Positions 52,115 to 60,886 of a stretch of DNA of 64,000 nucleotides are shown in pieces (position 1 is the stretch's first letter; each line of letters begins with the position of its first letter). The position numbers and the translations under genes are program-made. A model generated the notes under the pieces. It saw only the letters and a program-made list of their open reading frames with translations, ran no database searches and was not told the DNA's origin. The stretch covers positions 744,001-808,000 of the forward strand of contig NZ_BDAP01000002.1 of assembly GCF_001598915.1 (NCBI RefSeq). The letters are read 5' to 3'. The DNA is from Williamsia muralis NBRC 105860. GTDB lineage: Bacteria; Actinomycetota; Actinomycetes; Mycobacteriales; Mycobacteriaceae.

Positions 52115-52684
52115 GTGCTGCTCTCCGACCGCGACATCCGCGCCCAGATCGCTGATGGCTGCCTGGCCATCGAGCCCTTCGACCCCGTGCTGGTGCAACC
52201 CTCCAGCATCGACGTCCGGCTCGATGGCCTGTTCCGGGTGTTCAACAACACCCGGTACACCCACATCGACCCCGCCCAACGCCAGGACGACCTGACCACG
52301 CTGGTCGAGCGTGAAGAAGGGGAACCGTTTGTCCTGCACCCCGGCGAGTTCGTCCTCGGCTCAACGCTGGAGGTCTGCACCCTGCCCGACGACCTCGCGG
52401 GCCGCCTCGAGGGCAAGTCGTCGCTCGGCCGCCTCGGACTGCTGACCCACTCGACCGCCGGGTTCATCGACCCGGGCTTCACCGGTCACATCACGTTGGA
52501 GCTGTCGAACGTCGCCAACCTGCCGATCACCCTCTGGCCTGGCATGAAAATCGGTCAGCTGTGCCTCATCAAGCTGTCCAGCCCGGCAGAGTTCCCCTAC
52601 GGGAGTGCCTCGGTCGGCTCCAAGTACCAGGGGCAACGCGGACCGACCCCGTCGAAGGCCTACCTGAACTTTTCGCACGAGTGA
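52115..52684 (+). CDS. dcd: dCTP deaminase
   Basis: 189 residues from GTG 52115. The family start [35 protein letters not shown] and [14 protein letters not shown] are intact, including the catalytic Glu in LELSN. The mycobacterial homologue is bifunctional, turning dCTP into dUMP, which keeps dUTP out of DNA and feeds thymidylate synthesis; whether this one is bifunctional is not settled here. It is followed by udgA as in M. tuberculosis (Rv0321-Rv0322 order). Confidence 0.95.
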   Translation: MLLSDRDIRAQIADGCLAIEPFDPVLVQPSSIDVRLDGLFRVFNNTRYTHIDPAQRQDDLTTLVEREEGEPFVLHPGEFVLGSTLEVCTLPDDLAGRLEGKSSLGRLGLLTHSTAGFIDPGFTGHITLELSNVANLPITLWPGMKIGQLCLIKLSSPAEFPYGSASVGSKYQGQRGPTPSKAYLNFSHE

Positions 52685-52755
52685 CCTCTGAACGTCACCT
52701 GAACCACCCCGGCGCGACAGACATAAACCGTACGCAGATGGGTATGACCAAGCGT

Positions 52756-54114
52756 ATGAAGGTGACAGTTTTCGGTTGTGGCTATCTCGGTGCCACTCAC
52801 GCAGCATGTATGGCCGAACTCGGGCACGAAGTCCTCGGCGTGGATGTGGACGAAGCGAAGATCGCGACGCTCGTCGCCGGCGAACTGCCCTTCTACGAAC
52901 CCGGACTGGTCGAGGTCCTGCGCCGCAACATCGACAACGGGCGTCTGCGCTTCACCACCGACTACGACGAAGCGGCGAACTTCGCGGCCATCCACTTCCT
53001 CGGGGTCGGAACGCCCCAGAAGAAGGGGGAGTACGCCGCCGACCTCCGACACGTCTACAGCATGGTCGACGAGCTCGCGCCGCGGCTCCGGGGCGAGCAC
53101 CTCATCATCGGGAAATCCACGGTGCCCGTGGGAACCGCCGCCGATCTGCAACGCCGCGCCACCGCGGGAGCGCACGAATCGACCAAGATCGAGGTCGCCT
53201 GGAACCCCGAGTTCCTGCGCGAGGGTTTCGCGATCCAGGACACCCTGCACCCCGACCGCATCGTGCTGGGCACAGATCGCGCCAATGCCGGCAGCCATGC
53301 CGAGAAGCTGGTGCGCGAACTCTACGCAGACCTGCTCGCCGAGGAGATTCCTTTCCTGCACACCGATCTGGCGACCGCCGAATTGGTCAAGGTCTCGGCG
53401 AACGCCTTTCTCGCAACCAAGATCTCATTCATCAACGCCATCAGCGAGGTGTGTGAGGCGAGCGGGGCCGACGTGTCGATGCTGGCCGACGCCATCGGGT
53501 ACGACAATCGCATCGGCCGCCGATTCCTCAACGCCGGACTGGGTTTCGGAGGCGGCTGCCTGCCGAAAGACATCCGGGCATTCATGGCTCGGGCCGGCGA
53601 ACTCGGCGCCGACCAGGCGCTGACCTTCCTACGCGAGGTCGATTCGATCAACATGCGTCGCCGCACAGCCATGGTGGAACTGACAACAAAAGTGTGTGGT
53701 GGCAGTCTGCTGGGTGCCAACATCGCCGTTCTCGGCGCGGCATTCAAACCGGAGAGCGACGACGTGCGCGACTCACCTGCGCTGAACGTCGCGGGTCAAC
53801 TGCAGTTGCAGGGTGCCACCGTAAATGTGTTCGACCCCAAGGCAATCGACAACTCGCGCAGGTTGTTCCCGACGCTCACCTACGCCGCCTCCGCGCGTGA
53901 GGCCTGCGAACACGCCGACGCCGTGCTCGTCCTCACCGAATGGGCCGAGTTCGTGCACATGGAGCCCGACGAGCTCGCACCCGTGGTGCGCAAGACCACC
54001 ATCGTCGACGGCAGGCGCTGCCTGAACGCGGGCCAGTGGATCGCAGCTGGATGGCAGTATCACGCGCTCGGCGGCAACACGAACACCGGAGTCGCAGAAC
54101 TGGTCAGTCCGTAG
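52756..54114 (+). CDS. udgA: UDP-glucose 6-dehydrogenase
   Basis: 452 residues from ATG 52756, where the family begins (MKVTVFGCGYLGATH); ATG 52738 and 52744 are in frame and would add six or four residues. It has the NAD loop GCGYLGATH, the middle VKVSANAFLATKISFINA region, and the catalytic cysteine in GFGGGCLPKDIRAF. It oxidises UDP-glucose to UDP-glucuronate for envelope or capsule sugars. Close identity to the mycobacterial enzyme and the dcd neighbour support the symbol. The last 11 bp overlap the convergent MerR gene. Confidence 0.93.
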   Translation: MKVTVFGCGYLGATHAACMAELGHEVLGVDVDEAKIATLVAGELPFYEPGLVEVLRRNIDNGRLRFTTDYDEAANFAAIHFLGVGTPQKKGEYAADLRHVYSMVDELAPRLRGEHLIIGKSTVPVGTAADLQRRATAGAHESTKIEVAWNPEFLREGFAIQDTLHPDRIVLGTDRANAGSHAEKLVRELYADLLAEEIPFLHTDLATAELVKVSANAFLATKISFINAISEVCEASGADVSMLADAIGYDNRIGRRFLNAGLGFGGGCLPKDIRAFMARAGELGADQALTFLREVDSINMRRRTAMVELTTKVCGGSLLGANIAVLGAAFKPESDDVRDSPALNVAGQLQLQGATVNVFDPKAIDNSRRLFPTLTYAASAREACEHADAVLVLTEWAEFVHMEPDELAPVVRKTTIVDGRRCLNAGQWIAAGWQYHALGGNTNTGVAELVSP

Positions 54115-54832
54115 CCTTGCGGAGGTAGTCGTCGAGCTGGTGGGCGAGATCGCGGTCCAGGGCACGGTCGAGGGCGCTGTGAGCTGAGATGGTCGCGGTG
54201 CGGCGCATCTCGCCGATCAACTCTGCGGCCCAGTCGCTTTCGGAACCCTCCGAGGGAACCCAGCCCTCACCGCGTTCGGATTCGACCACGTCGCGGCCGG
54301 CTGAGATGAGGGTGGAGGCGACAGCGGCCATCTCCTTCTCGACCTTGCCGTGCACGTCTAGGATTTTCGACAGCGTCAAACCCAGTTTGGTGAGCCGTCC
54401 GAAGGCGTATACGGTCTCGCGGTCGCGCAACACGTAGTCGTCACCGTCGGCCTCGATCAGGCCGAAGTCTTCAAGCCTCTTGTAGTGAGACGGGTTGCGG
54501 GAGTTCAGCAATGACTTGAGGGCCTCGGCCGAGATGGTTTCCGATCGCGCCTTCGACCACGGTTCGGTGACTACTTCCCGGATCCCGAGGACGTCGACGA
54601 GGTCGTCGCCGCGTTGCACACCCAGGAGGAAGTCGGCGATGTGCCGGATAGTGAAGCCGCGGTGCAGCAGATCGTTGATCACCTTGAGCCGGGCAAGATG
54701 GGTGTCGGTGTAGATCGCGATCCGTCCGCGACGCGTGGGGCGGGGCAGCAGCCCACGGTCCTGATACCCACGCACATTGCGCGTGGTGGTTCCCGCGGCG
54801 CGTGCGAGGTCGTCGATCCGGTACTCGGTCAC
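54104..54832 (-). CDS. MerR-family transcriptional regulator
   Basis: 242 residues from GTG 54832. The N-terminus YRIDDLARAAGTTTRNVRGYQDRGLLP is the MerR winged helix. The rest (~75-242) is a helical effector domain without metal-binding cysteines, so it is not a metal sensor of the classical type. It is divergent from the esterase gene with 41 bp between starts, and probably controls it (inference). Confidence 0.88.
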   Translation of the reverse strand: MTEYRIDDLARAAGTTTRNVRGYQDRGLLPRPTRRGRIAIYTDTHLARLKVINDLLHRGFTIRHIADFLLGVQRGDDLVDVLGIREVVTEPWSKARSETISAEALKSLLNSRNPSHYKRLEDFGLIEADGDDYVLRDRETVYAFGRLTKLGLTLSKILDVHGKVEKEMAAVASTLISAGRDVVESERGEGWVPSEGSESDWAAELIGEMRRTATISAHSALDRALDRDLAHQLDDYLRKATD

Positions 54833-54839
54833 CCCGAGA

Positions 54840-54873
54840 TTCTAAACCGGTGATGTAACTGCCAGTTCTAAAC
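54840..54873. promoter_or_regulatory. Direct repeat in the MerR-esterase gap
   Basis: TTCTAAAC occurs at 54840-54847 and 54866-54873 on the same strand, 26 bp apart, covering the gap between the divergent start codons. It could be a MerR or promoter element. Confidence 0.35.
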
Positions 54874-55929
54874 GTGACATTGACAAATGGCACAATTGAC
54901 GGTGACACTCAGCAAGTGCAACAGAACACGTCGCTGCTGGGGCCGGTGCTGCAACCGTCTCGTAGGTCGCAGGCGCTGGTGAAGGCTGCGTCCACGGTCC
55001 TTCGGCCTCTTGCCGAGGTCATTCCCGACAACCGCGCGGGCGTCGCGTTCACCAGGGCGGTGGTTGCGGCGTCCATGATGGCGGGCGACTCACCACAGGG
55101 GGTCAGCGTCGCGCGTGTGCACAACGGCGGCGTGGTCGGTGAGTGGGTTCGACCGCGCCAGATCCGCGGACAGCAGGTGATCCTCTACCTGCACGGCAGT
55201 GGGTACGCCATCTGCTCCACCCGCACACACCGCGCGCTGGTGTCCCGGCTGGCCCGCTACTCCCGCCTGCCTGCGTTCTCGGTCGAGTACCGCCTCGCCC
55301 CGGAACACGTCTATCCGGCCGCTGCCGATGACGTGGCCGCCGCCTACGAGTGGCTCATGCGGCAGGGTTACGACGCAAGCGACATCGTCATAGCGGGGGA
55401 CTCCGCCGGTGGACATCTGGCTCTCGACCTGGTGGCCGAGAACGAGCGGGCTGGTCGGCCACAACCGCGCGCGGTGGTCTTGTTCTCCCCGCTGCTCGAC
55501 CTGACACTCGATCTGGCCGCACGCCAGGAACGGACCCGTCCGGACCCGATCATCTCCGCGGCCGCGGCGAAGAGATTGGTGAGCCTCTACACCGCGGAGC
55601 AACCGGCCGATCTACCACGGCTGCGCCTGGAGCTCGACGAATCAAAACACCTGCCGCCATTCATGATCCAGGCAGGGGGGTTCGAGATGCTGCGCGGCGA
55701 CGCCGAGGAGATGGCACGAATGCTGCGGGTTGCCGGCGCCGACTGCCATCTGCAGATCTGGCCGGGGCAGCTCCACGTGTTCCAGGCCTTTGCCCGCCTC
55801 GTCCCCGAAGCGCGACTGGCACTGCGCGATGCGGCCACATTCATCACCAGGACGCCGGTGACACAGCGGCGCACGGTGCCGGCCAACAGCACCCACCGAC
55901 CTGTGGTTCGGGTCGGCATCGACGACTGA
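54874..55929 (+). CDS. Hormone-sensitive-lipase-family esterase (alpha/beta hydrolase)
   Basis: 351 residues from GTG 54874. The HSL motif is HGSGYA (normally HGGG), the nucleophile elbow is AGDSAGGHLALDL, and the late triad has D of LPPFMIQAGG-type region and H in QLHVFQAF. Such esterases hydrolyse short- to medium-chain or triglyceride-type esters in the cytoplasm. It is divergent from the MerR gene with repeats between them. No signal peptide is visible. Confidence 0.88.
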   Translation: MTLTNGTIDGDTQQVQQNTSLLGPVLQPSRRSQALVKAASTVLRPLAEVIPDNRAGVAFTRAVVAASMMAGDSPQGVSVARVHNGGVVGEWVRPRQIRGQQVILYLHGSGYAICSTRTHRALVSRLARYSRLPAFSVEYRLAPEHVYPAAADDVAAAYEWLMRQGYDASDIVIAGDSAGGHLALDLVAENERAGRPQPRAVVLFSPLLDLTLDLAARQERTRPDPIISAAAAKRLVSLYTAEQPADLPRLRLELDESKHLPPFMIQAGGFEMLRGDAEEMARMLRVAGADCHLQIWPGQLHVFQAFARLVPEARLALRDAATFITRTPVTQRRTVPANSTHRPVVRVGIDD

Positions 55930-56056
55930 CTGGGTGCTGGTATCTCACCTATGACTGCCCGCCGGGGGCGGCTGAACAAGACATACAGGACAGTCCCGTG
56001 CAGAATGGCCATCACATGGTTGCTACTGGTGAATGACGACGAGGAGGTCGGGAGCA

Positions 56057-57097
56057 GTGATCTGGCTCGACCAATCGCTTCTGCGCACGGTTCGTGACCT
56101 CCTCCACTCGGCATCCGGCCAGGTCGGACCGGCGTTTGCCCTGATCGATCTCGACGACGGCGGTCTGCGTGGTGCCGCGGTCGACTCCGCCACCGGACAA
56201 TGCCTGATGCAGCTCGACGACCATGACCTGCAGGGAAGGGCTTTCGACCGCTCGGTGGCCGACTACCTGGTTCGCACCGGCAAGGCCCCGATGCCCGAGA
56301 ACGCCGAGTGGGCGCGTGAACTGCTCGACCTCATGACCAAGGCCCGCTCGGCGCTCAGCCGTTCGGACGGGACGTTCGTGATGGGCCACGAGTACGTCGG
56401 CATGCTGCGGGTGACCCGGACCGACCTCGACGATGCCCTGGCTCCCGCGGTGGCGCGCGCGGTCAGCGTGGCACGATCGATTGCCGCCGGCTCGCCTGCC
56501 CCGGTCACGGCGGTGGTCCTGATGCCCGATCACGTGATCTGGCCTGGTCTGCAAGCGGCATTGACCACCGGACTGCACGATCTGCCCGTCCTGGCGATGC
56601 ATGCGGACGTACCCCTGGCGGTACCGGGACGGCATGCGCGGCCGGCACCGGTCGTCGAATCGGAATCGGAACCCCAGCTCGTGCAGGAACCCGAACCGGC
56701 GCCACCGCCCGTGGACAACCGGCGCCAGAACCGGCTTGTGCTGATCGGTGCGGCGCTGATGGCCGGCCTGATTGTTGTCGGCGGCGCCACCCTGGTGGTC
56801 GCGCCGTGGAGCGAAGACACCGGTCAACCGCAGTCTCAGCGGTATCTACGCACCCCGGAGACGAGCACAACGGTGTCGGCAACCCCTGGCCCCGCGCAAT
56901 CGCCCACGACCGCGTCATCGGCCCCGACCCCGCCGCCCCTGCCGCCGATCAACACCGAAGCCGCGCTCGCCCCGGTGATGCGCTACACAGCACCACCGCC
57001 GCCTCCTCCGCCGACGACAACACGGCGACCGGCACGGCCTGCGCCGAATACGATCCCCAACCCCATCCCGGGGTTGCCTCCGATTCTGCTGCCCTGA
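56057..57097 (+). CDS. Membrane protein with proline-rich extracytoplasmic tail
   Basis: 346 residues from GTG 56057, favoured by GAGGAGG at 56040-56046 and GGGAG at 56050-56054; ATG 56033 is in frame. Residues 1-190 form a cytoplasmic domain of unknown type (IDLDDGGLRGAAVDSATGQ). After a Pro-rich linker, one membrane helix (LIGAALMAGLIVVGGATLVV) leads to a ~100-residue Pro/Thr-rich tail ending NPIPGLPPILLP. The layout is like that of mycobacterial type VII-associated or DUF7159-type membrane proteins, but family is not assigned. Confidence 0.7.
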   Translation: MIWLDQSLLRTVRDLLHSASGQVGPAFALIDLDDGGLRGAAVDSATGQCLMQLDDHDLQGRAFDRSVADYLVRTGKAPMPENAEWARELLDLMTKARSALSRSDGTFVMGHEYVGMLRVTRTDLDDALAPAVARAVSVARSIAAGSPAPVTAVVLMPDHVIWPGLQAALTTGLHDLPVLAMHADVPLAVPGRHARPAPVVESESEPQLVQEPEPAPPPVDNRRQNRLVLIGAALMAGLIVVGGATLVVAPWSEDTGQPQSQRYLRTPETSTTVSATPGPAQSPTTASSAPTPPPLPPINTEAALAPVMRYTAPPPPPPPTTTRRPARPAPNTIPNPIPGLPPILLP

Positions 57098-57098
57098 G

Positions 57099-57692
57099 TC
57101 AGGGTGCGACGCCTCGGCTGATCAGATCGAGGGTCTGTGCGTAGATGAATTCCCAGTGGTTGGTGGTGTCGGGAGGACCGGCTCCATCGAGCTCCAGACT
57201 CACGGCGCCGTGCACACAGGACCAGATCTGCAGCGTGAGGTCCATTGGCTCCCCGGCCCGGATGGTGCCCGCGGCCTGTCCGTAACGAACGATTTCGGTG
57301 AGCGCACCGAGGGCTGCTTCTCCGACTTCGCCTTCGGGCGCGCACTGGCCGGAGAACATGAGCCGGTAAAGCGTCGGTGACTTGTGTGCGAAGGCGCGAT
57401 AGGTGTGACCGGCGCGGTTCAACCGGACGTCGGCGTCGGAGTCGACAACGCTGCTGATCATCTTTCGAAGTTGCGAAAATCCCTCCGTGACAAGGGCATT
57501 GATCAGACCATCCTTGCCGTCGAAGTGGTTGTAGACACCCATCGGAGCGACCTTGGCCTCTGACGCCACCGCGCGCACCGTCAGGCCGCGCACGCCGTGG
57601 GTGTCCAGTACGCGCAGGGCGGCATTGAGGAGCAACCCTCGGACATCTCCGGCAGGGGTCCGTGATGCCGTCCTTGGCGATTTCGATGCCAC
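57099..57692 (-). CDS. TetR-family regulator of the adjacent exporter
   Basis: 197 residues from GTG 57692 (AAAGGATC upstream). The helix-turn-helix VRAVASEAKVAPMGVYNHFDGKDGLI is intact. The C-terminal ligand domain has LTLQIWSCVHGAVSLEL near the end, a TetR_C pattern. It is divergent from the MFS exporter and two operator-like palindromes lie between, closer to the exporter start, so it is likely its repressor. Confidence 0.9.
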   Translation of the reverse strand: MASKSPRTASRTPAGDVRGLLLNAALRVLDTHGVRGLTVRAVASEAKVAPMGVYNHFDGKDGLINALVTEGFSQLRKMISSVVDSDADVRLNRAGHTYRAFAHKSPTLYRLMFSGQCAPEGEVGEAALGALTEIVRYGQAAGTIRAGEPMDLTLQIWSCVHGAVSLELDGAGPPDTTNHWEFIYAQTLDLISRGVAP

Positions 57693-57761
57693 GTCGTCGA
57701 TCCTTTCACACCACTTGCATGATCCCTCTTGACATCGCAGTAGCACGCTGTTCTTCTTGGA

Positions 57762-57797
57762 TAGAACAATGTACTACAACACTAGAACAGCATCCTA
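57762..57797. promoter_or_regulatory. Two TetR-type operators before the exporter gene
   Basis: TAGAACAATGTACTA (57762-57776) fits the palindrome TAGNACANTGTNCTA at 12 of 15 positions. TAGAACAGCATCCTA (57783-57797) keeps the outer part. Their starts are 21 bp apart, two helical turns. Confidence 0.55.
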
Positions 57798-57813
57798 CTT
57801 CAGGAGAGAGTCG

Positions 57814-59400
57814 ATGAGAAAGACAGAGCTGGTCGAACCCAAGACCGCCGCCCGGTCGCGCAATCGCTGGTGGGGCCTGGTCGCCCTCTGTGGCGCCGTG
57901 CTCCTGGTGATGATCGACAACACCATCGTCAACGTCGCGCTGCCGACCATCAGTCGGGACCTCGGCGCGAGCAACTCGGGACTGCAGTGGGTGGTGGACG
58001 CCTACACCCTCACCTTTGCCGGGTTACTGCTCACCGCAGGCCATTTCGCCGACCGATTCGGCCGCCGCAAGGTACTGGTCATAGGAATCCTCGGATTCGC
58101 GGCAGTGTCGGTGCTCGCTGCCGAATCGAGCTCGCTCGGACAGCTCATCGCCACGCGTGCAGGGCTCGGATTGTTTGCCTCACTGGTCTTTCCGGCCACT
58201 CTGGCCATCCTGATCGGGATCTTCCCCGATCTCAAGGAGCGGGCCATCGCGGTCGGCATCTGGGCCGGCACCACCGGTATCGCCGTGGCCATCGGTCCCG
58301 TGCTCGGAGGTTGGCTGCTCGAGCACTACTCGTGGTCGTCGGTGTTCTGGGTCAATCTGCCGATCGCCGCAGCAGTGCTCGTTGGTGTCTACCTCGCGGT
58401 GCCCAGCGGCGGCAAAGCCCAGCCGGGTCCTTTCGACCTCGCCGGCGCAGCGACCTCCATCGTCGGTGTGACCCTACTGGTCTACACGCTGATCGAGGGA
58501 CCGAATCATGGTTGGGGATCGCTGCAGACCATCGGTGGATTCATCGGTGCGGCAGCGTTTTTGATCGGATTCGTGTACATCGAACTGTGCTCGCGCCATC
58601 CGATCCTGGACGTGCGCCTGTTCAACAACCGGCCGTTCGCCGTGGCCTCGGGGCTGATCGCGGTCGCATTCTTCAGCCTGTTCGGGTTCATCTTCCTGAT
58701 CACCCAGTACTTCCAGGCCGTCAAGGGCTACGGCCCGCTGGAGGCCGGGCTGCGCACCCTGCCGTTCGCGATCGTGATGGCCGCATTCTCACCGCTCGCC
58801 ATGGTGTTCGCCCGCAAGCTGGGGCCCGGGCGGGTTGCGGCACTGGGATCATTGACGATGGCCGCAGGGTTCGCGCTGGTTCTCCTTGCAGGCAAAGACG
58901 CCTCCTACTGGGGGCTGATCATCTGGTCGATGAGCCTGATGGCGGCGGGCCTCGCCCTGGTACAGGGGCCGGCCACCAACATCATCACCAATTCCCTTGC
59001 ACCGCAGCAAGCAGGCGCGGGCTCGGCGGTCAACGACGTGACGCGTGAGATCGGCGGCACCCTAGGGGTTGCCGTGCTCGGCTCGGTGCTGTCGTCCATC
59101 TACACCTCGGGGATCGGTGACAAGCTCGATGGCAGCGGTCTACCCCCGGAAGCCCTTGCCGCGTCCAAGGAATCGGTGATGGCCGGTGTGCAGGTCGCCT
59201 CGGCCATCCCGGGTCCCGGCGGTCAGCAGATGCTCGAGGTCATCCGTGACGCGTTTGTGGACGGGCTGCACGGTTCGGTGGTGGTGGCCGCCGTTGCTGC
59301 GGGCCTCGCCGCGCCGATCGCCTGGATCACCCTGCGGACCAGACAACTCGGTGCCGCGGTGGTGGTGGAGGACGATGCGCGTCAGGCGGAGTACTCGTAG
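57814..59400 (+). CDS. EmrB/QacA-family MFS drug exporter (14-TM)
   Basis: 528 residues from ATG 57814 (AGGAGAG upstream). It has motif D1 DNTIVNVALPTI, motif A GHFADRFGRRKVL and motif C GTTGIAVAIGPVLGG, with about 14 membrane segments. These proton-driven exporters remove toxic hydrophobic compounds. A TetR gene diverges from it and two palindromes cover the promoter region, so expression is probably induced by substrate. Its end overlaps the convergent monooxygenase stop by 19 bp. Confidence 0.92.
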   Translation: MRKTELVEPKTAARSRNRWWGLVALCGAVLLVMIDNTIVNVALPTISRDLGASNSGLQWVVDAYTLTFAGLLLTAGHFADRFGRRKVLVIGILGFAAVSVLAAESSSLGQLIATRAGLGLFASLVFPATLAILIGIFPDLKERAIAVGIWAGTTGIAVAIGPVLGGWLLEHYSWSSVFWVNLPIAAAVLVGVYLAVPSGGKAQPGPFDLAGAATSIVGVTLLVYTLIEGPNHGWGSLQTIGGFIGAAAFLIGFVYIELCSRHPILDVRLFNNRPFAVASGLIAVAFFSLFGFIFLITQYFQAVKGYGPLEAGLRTLPFAIVMAAFSPLAMVFARKLGPGRVAALGSLTMAAGFALVLLAGKDASYWGLIIWSMSLMAAGLALVQGPATNIITNSLAPQQAGAGSAVNDVTREIGGTLGVAVLGSVLSSIYTSGIGDKLDGSGLPPEALAASKESVMAGVQVASAIPGPGGQQMLEVIRDAFVDGLHGSVVVAAVAAGLAAPIAWITLRTRQLGAAVVVEDDARQAEYS

Positions 59401-60860
59401 CCGTCCTTGAGGGCTTTGCGCAGAGACAGGATCGACTCCACCCGGCTGGTCGGCCGGAGGTAGGGCGAATCACCTTGAGCGTTGATGTAGTAGGTGTTCG
59501 ACCCGGCGCAGCGCGGACTCGCAAAGACCGTGCTGCGCACCTTCTTGCGCATCTTCTCGACGAACTCTTCGGTCTGCTCATCGGTTGCGCTCACCCGGCC
59601 CGCGCCGGACTCGACGGCTTTGGCGACAACCCGCACCGCGTGGGTGACGCAGAGTTCGATGGTGTCGAACCAGGAGAATCCGATCACGCCGTAGGGTCCC
59701 GGCGCCAGGAACAGGTTGGGGAAGTCCGGGACGGTGATGCCCTCGTAGGCATGCATACGTTCCGAATCCCAGGTGTCTCCGAGATCCTGGCCGCCGACTC
59801 CGCGGATGGTGTACGGGAGATCGAAGATCTTGAAGCCGGTTGCGAGGATGAGCGCATCGATCTCCAGGCGTCGGCCATCAGCGAAAACGATTCCGCTACC
59901 GGTGATCTCGGTGATCGGCGACGTCTCCAGGTCGACGTTGTCGCGGTTGAACGTGGGGAAGTAGTCGTTGGAGAACGACGGACGTTTGCAGGCGTAGCCG
60001 TAGTGCGGGGTGAGCTTGGTGCGCAGCTCTGGGTCTTTGACCTGACCCCGCAGGTGACGCAGGCAGAGCTTCTCCATTCCCCGAGTGATGGCGGGCAACT
60101 GCTTGTTGTAGACCACGCCGAGCGTCTCGGCGATCTCGAACGTCGAGTCGATCAGAAAACGCGGCAGCAACTGCAGTTTCGGCGCAAGCCGGTACACACC
60201 GCGCAGGCGGTCGGGGATCGGCGCGTTCGGTTTGGGCAACACCCAGATGGCCGTGCGCTGCACCACGGTCAAATGCTCGACGTCGGGTGCGATGGTGGGG
60301 ATGATCTGGATGCCGGTGGCTCCGGTGCCGATGATGGCGACCCGCTTGCCGGTCAGGTCGTAGTCGTGGTCCCAGGATGCCGATCGCAGCACTTTCCCCG
60401 AGAAGTTCTCGAGGCCGGGCAGCGCGGGGGTGGCCGGGGTGGACAGCGCGCCATGGCAACTGATCAGGAACCGGGCGGTGACGGTCTCGCCGGATGCGGT
60501 GGTGACGGTCCACAGATCGGTGGTCTCGTCGAAATCGGCTGCGGTCACCGCGGTGCCGAAACGGATGTGCTCGCGGATCCCGAACCGCTCGGCGATGTCG
60601 CGGGCGTACTGCAGCAGTTCCGATCCCGGCGCGAACACCGCGGACCAATCCGGATTGAGTGCGAACTTGTAGGAGTAGGTGACCGACGGGATGTCCACCT
60701 CGACACCGGGATACTGATTGGCCAGCCAGGTGCCACCGACGTCGTCATTGCGGTCGAAGATCACGTAGTCGTCGATTCCGCGCTCTTGCAACTTGATCCC
60801 GGCAGCGAGCCCGCCGAAGCCGGCACCCACGATGGCGACGGTGAATTGAGGTTCGGGCAC
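59382..60860 (-). CDS. FAD monooxygenase of Baeyer-Villiger type with altered fingerprint
   Basis: 492 residues. Two Rossmann motifs (VAIVGAGFGGLAAG near residue 8, VAIIGTGATGIQI near 175) are intact. The fingerprint that normally reads FxGxxxHxxxW(P/D) is FSGKVLRSASWD, with the conserved His replaced by Arg, which may change the reaction. The C-terminal ATGFKIFDLPYTI region matches this flavoprotein group. It is the last gene of a minus-strand operon with the reductase, the ferritin-like protein and the EphD-like SDR. Confidence 0.87.
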   Translation of the reverse strand: MPEPQFTVAIVGAGFGGLAAGIKLQERGIDDYVIFDRNDDVGGTWLANQYPGVEVDIPSVTYSYKFALNPDWSAVFAPGSELLQYARDIAERFGIREHIRFGTAVTAADFDETTDLWTVTTASGETVTARFLISCHGALSTPATPALPGLENFSGKVLRSASWDHDYDLTGKRVAIIGTGATGIQIIPTIAPDVEHLTVVQRTAIWVLPKPNAPIPDRLRGVYRLAPKLQLLPRFLIDSTFEIAETLGVVYNKQLPAITRGMEKLCLRHLRGQVKDPELRTKLTPHYGYACKRPSFSNDYFPTFNRDNVDLETSPITEITGSGIVFADGRRLEIDALILATGFKIFDLPYTIRGVGGQDLGDTWDSERMHAYEGITVPDFPNLFLAPGPYGVIGFSWFDTIELCVTHAVRVVAKAVESGAGRVSATDEQTEEFVEKMRKKVRSTVFASPRCAGSNTYYINAQGDSPYLRPTSRVESILSLRKALKDGYEYSA

Positions 60861-60886
60861 GATGATGTCTCCGTTGCTGTTCGGGA

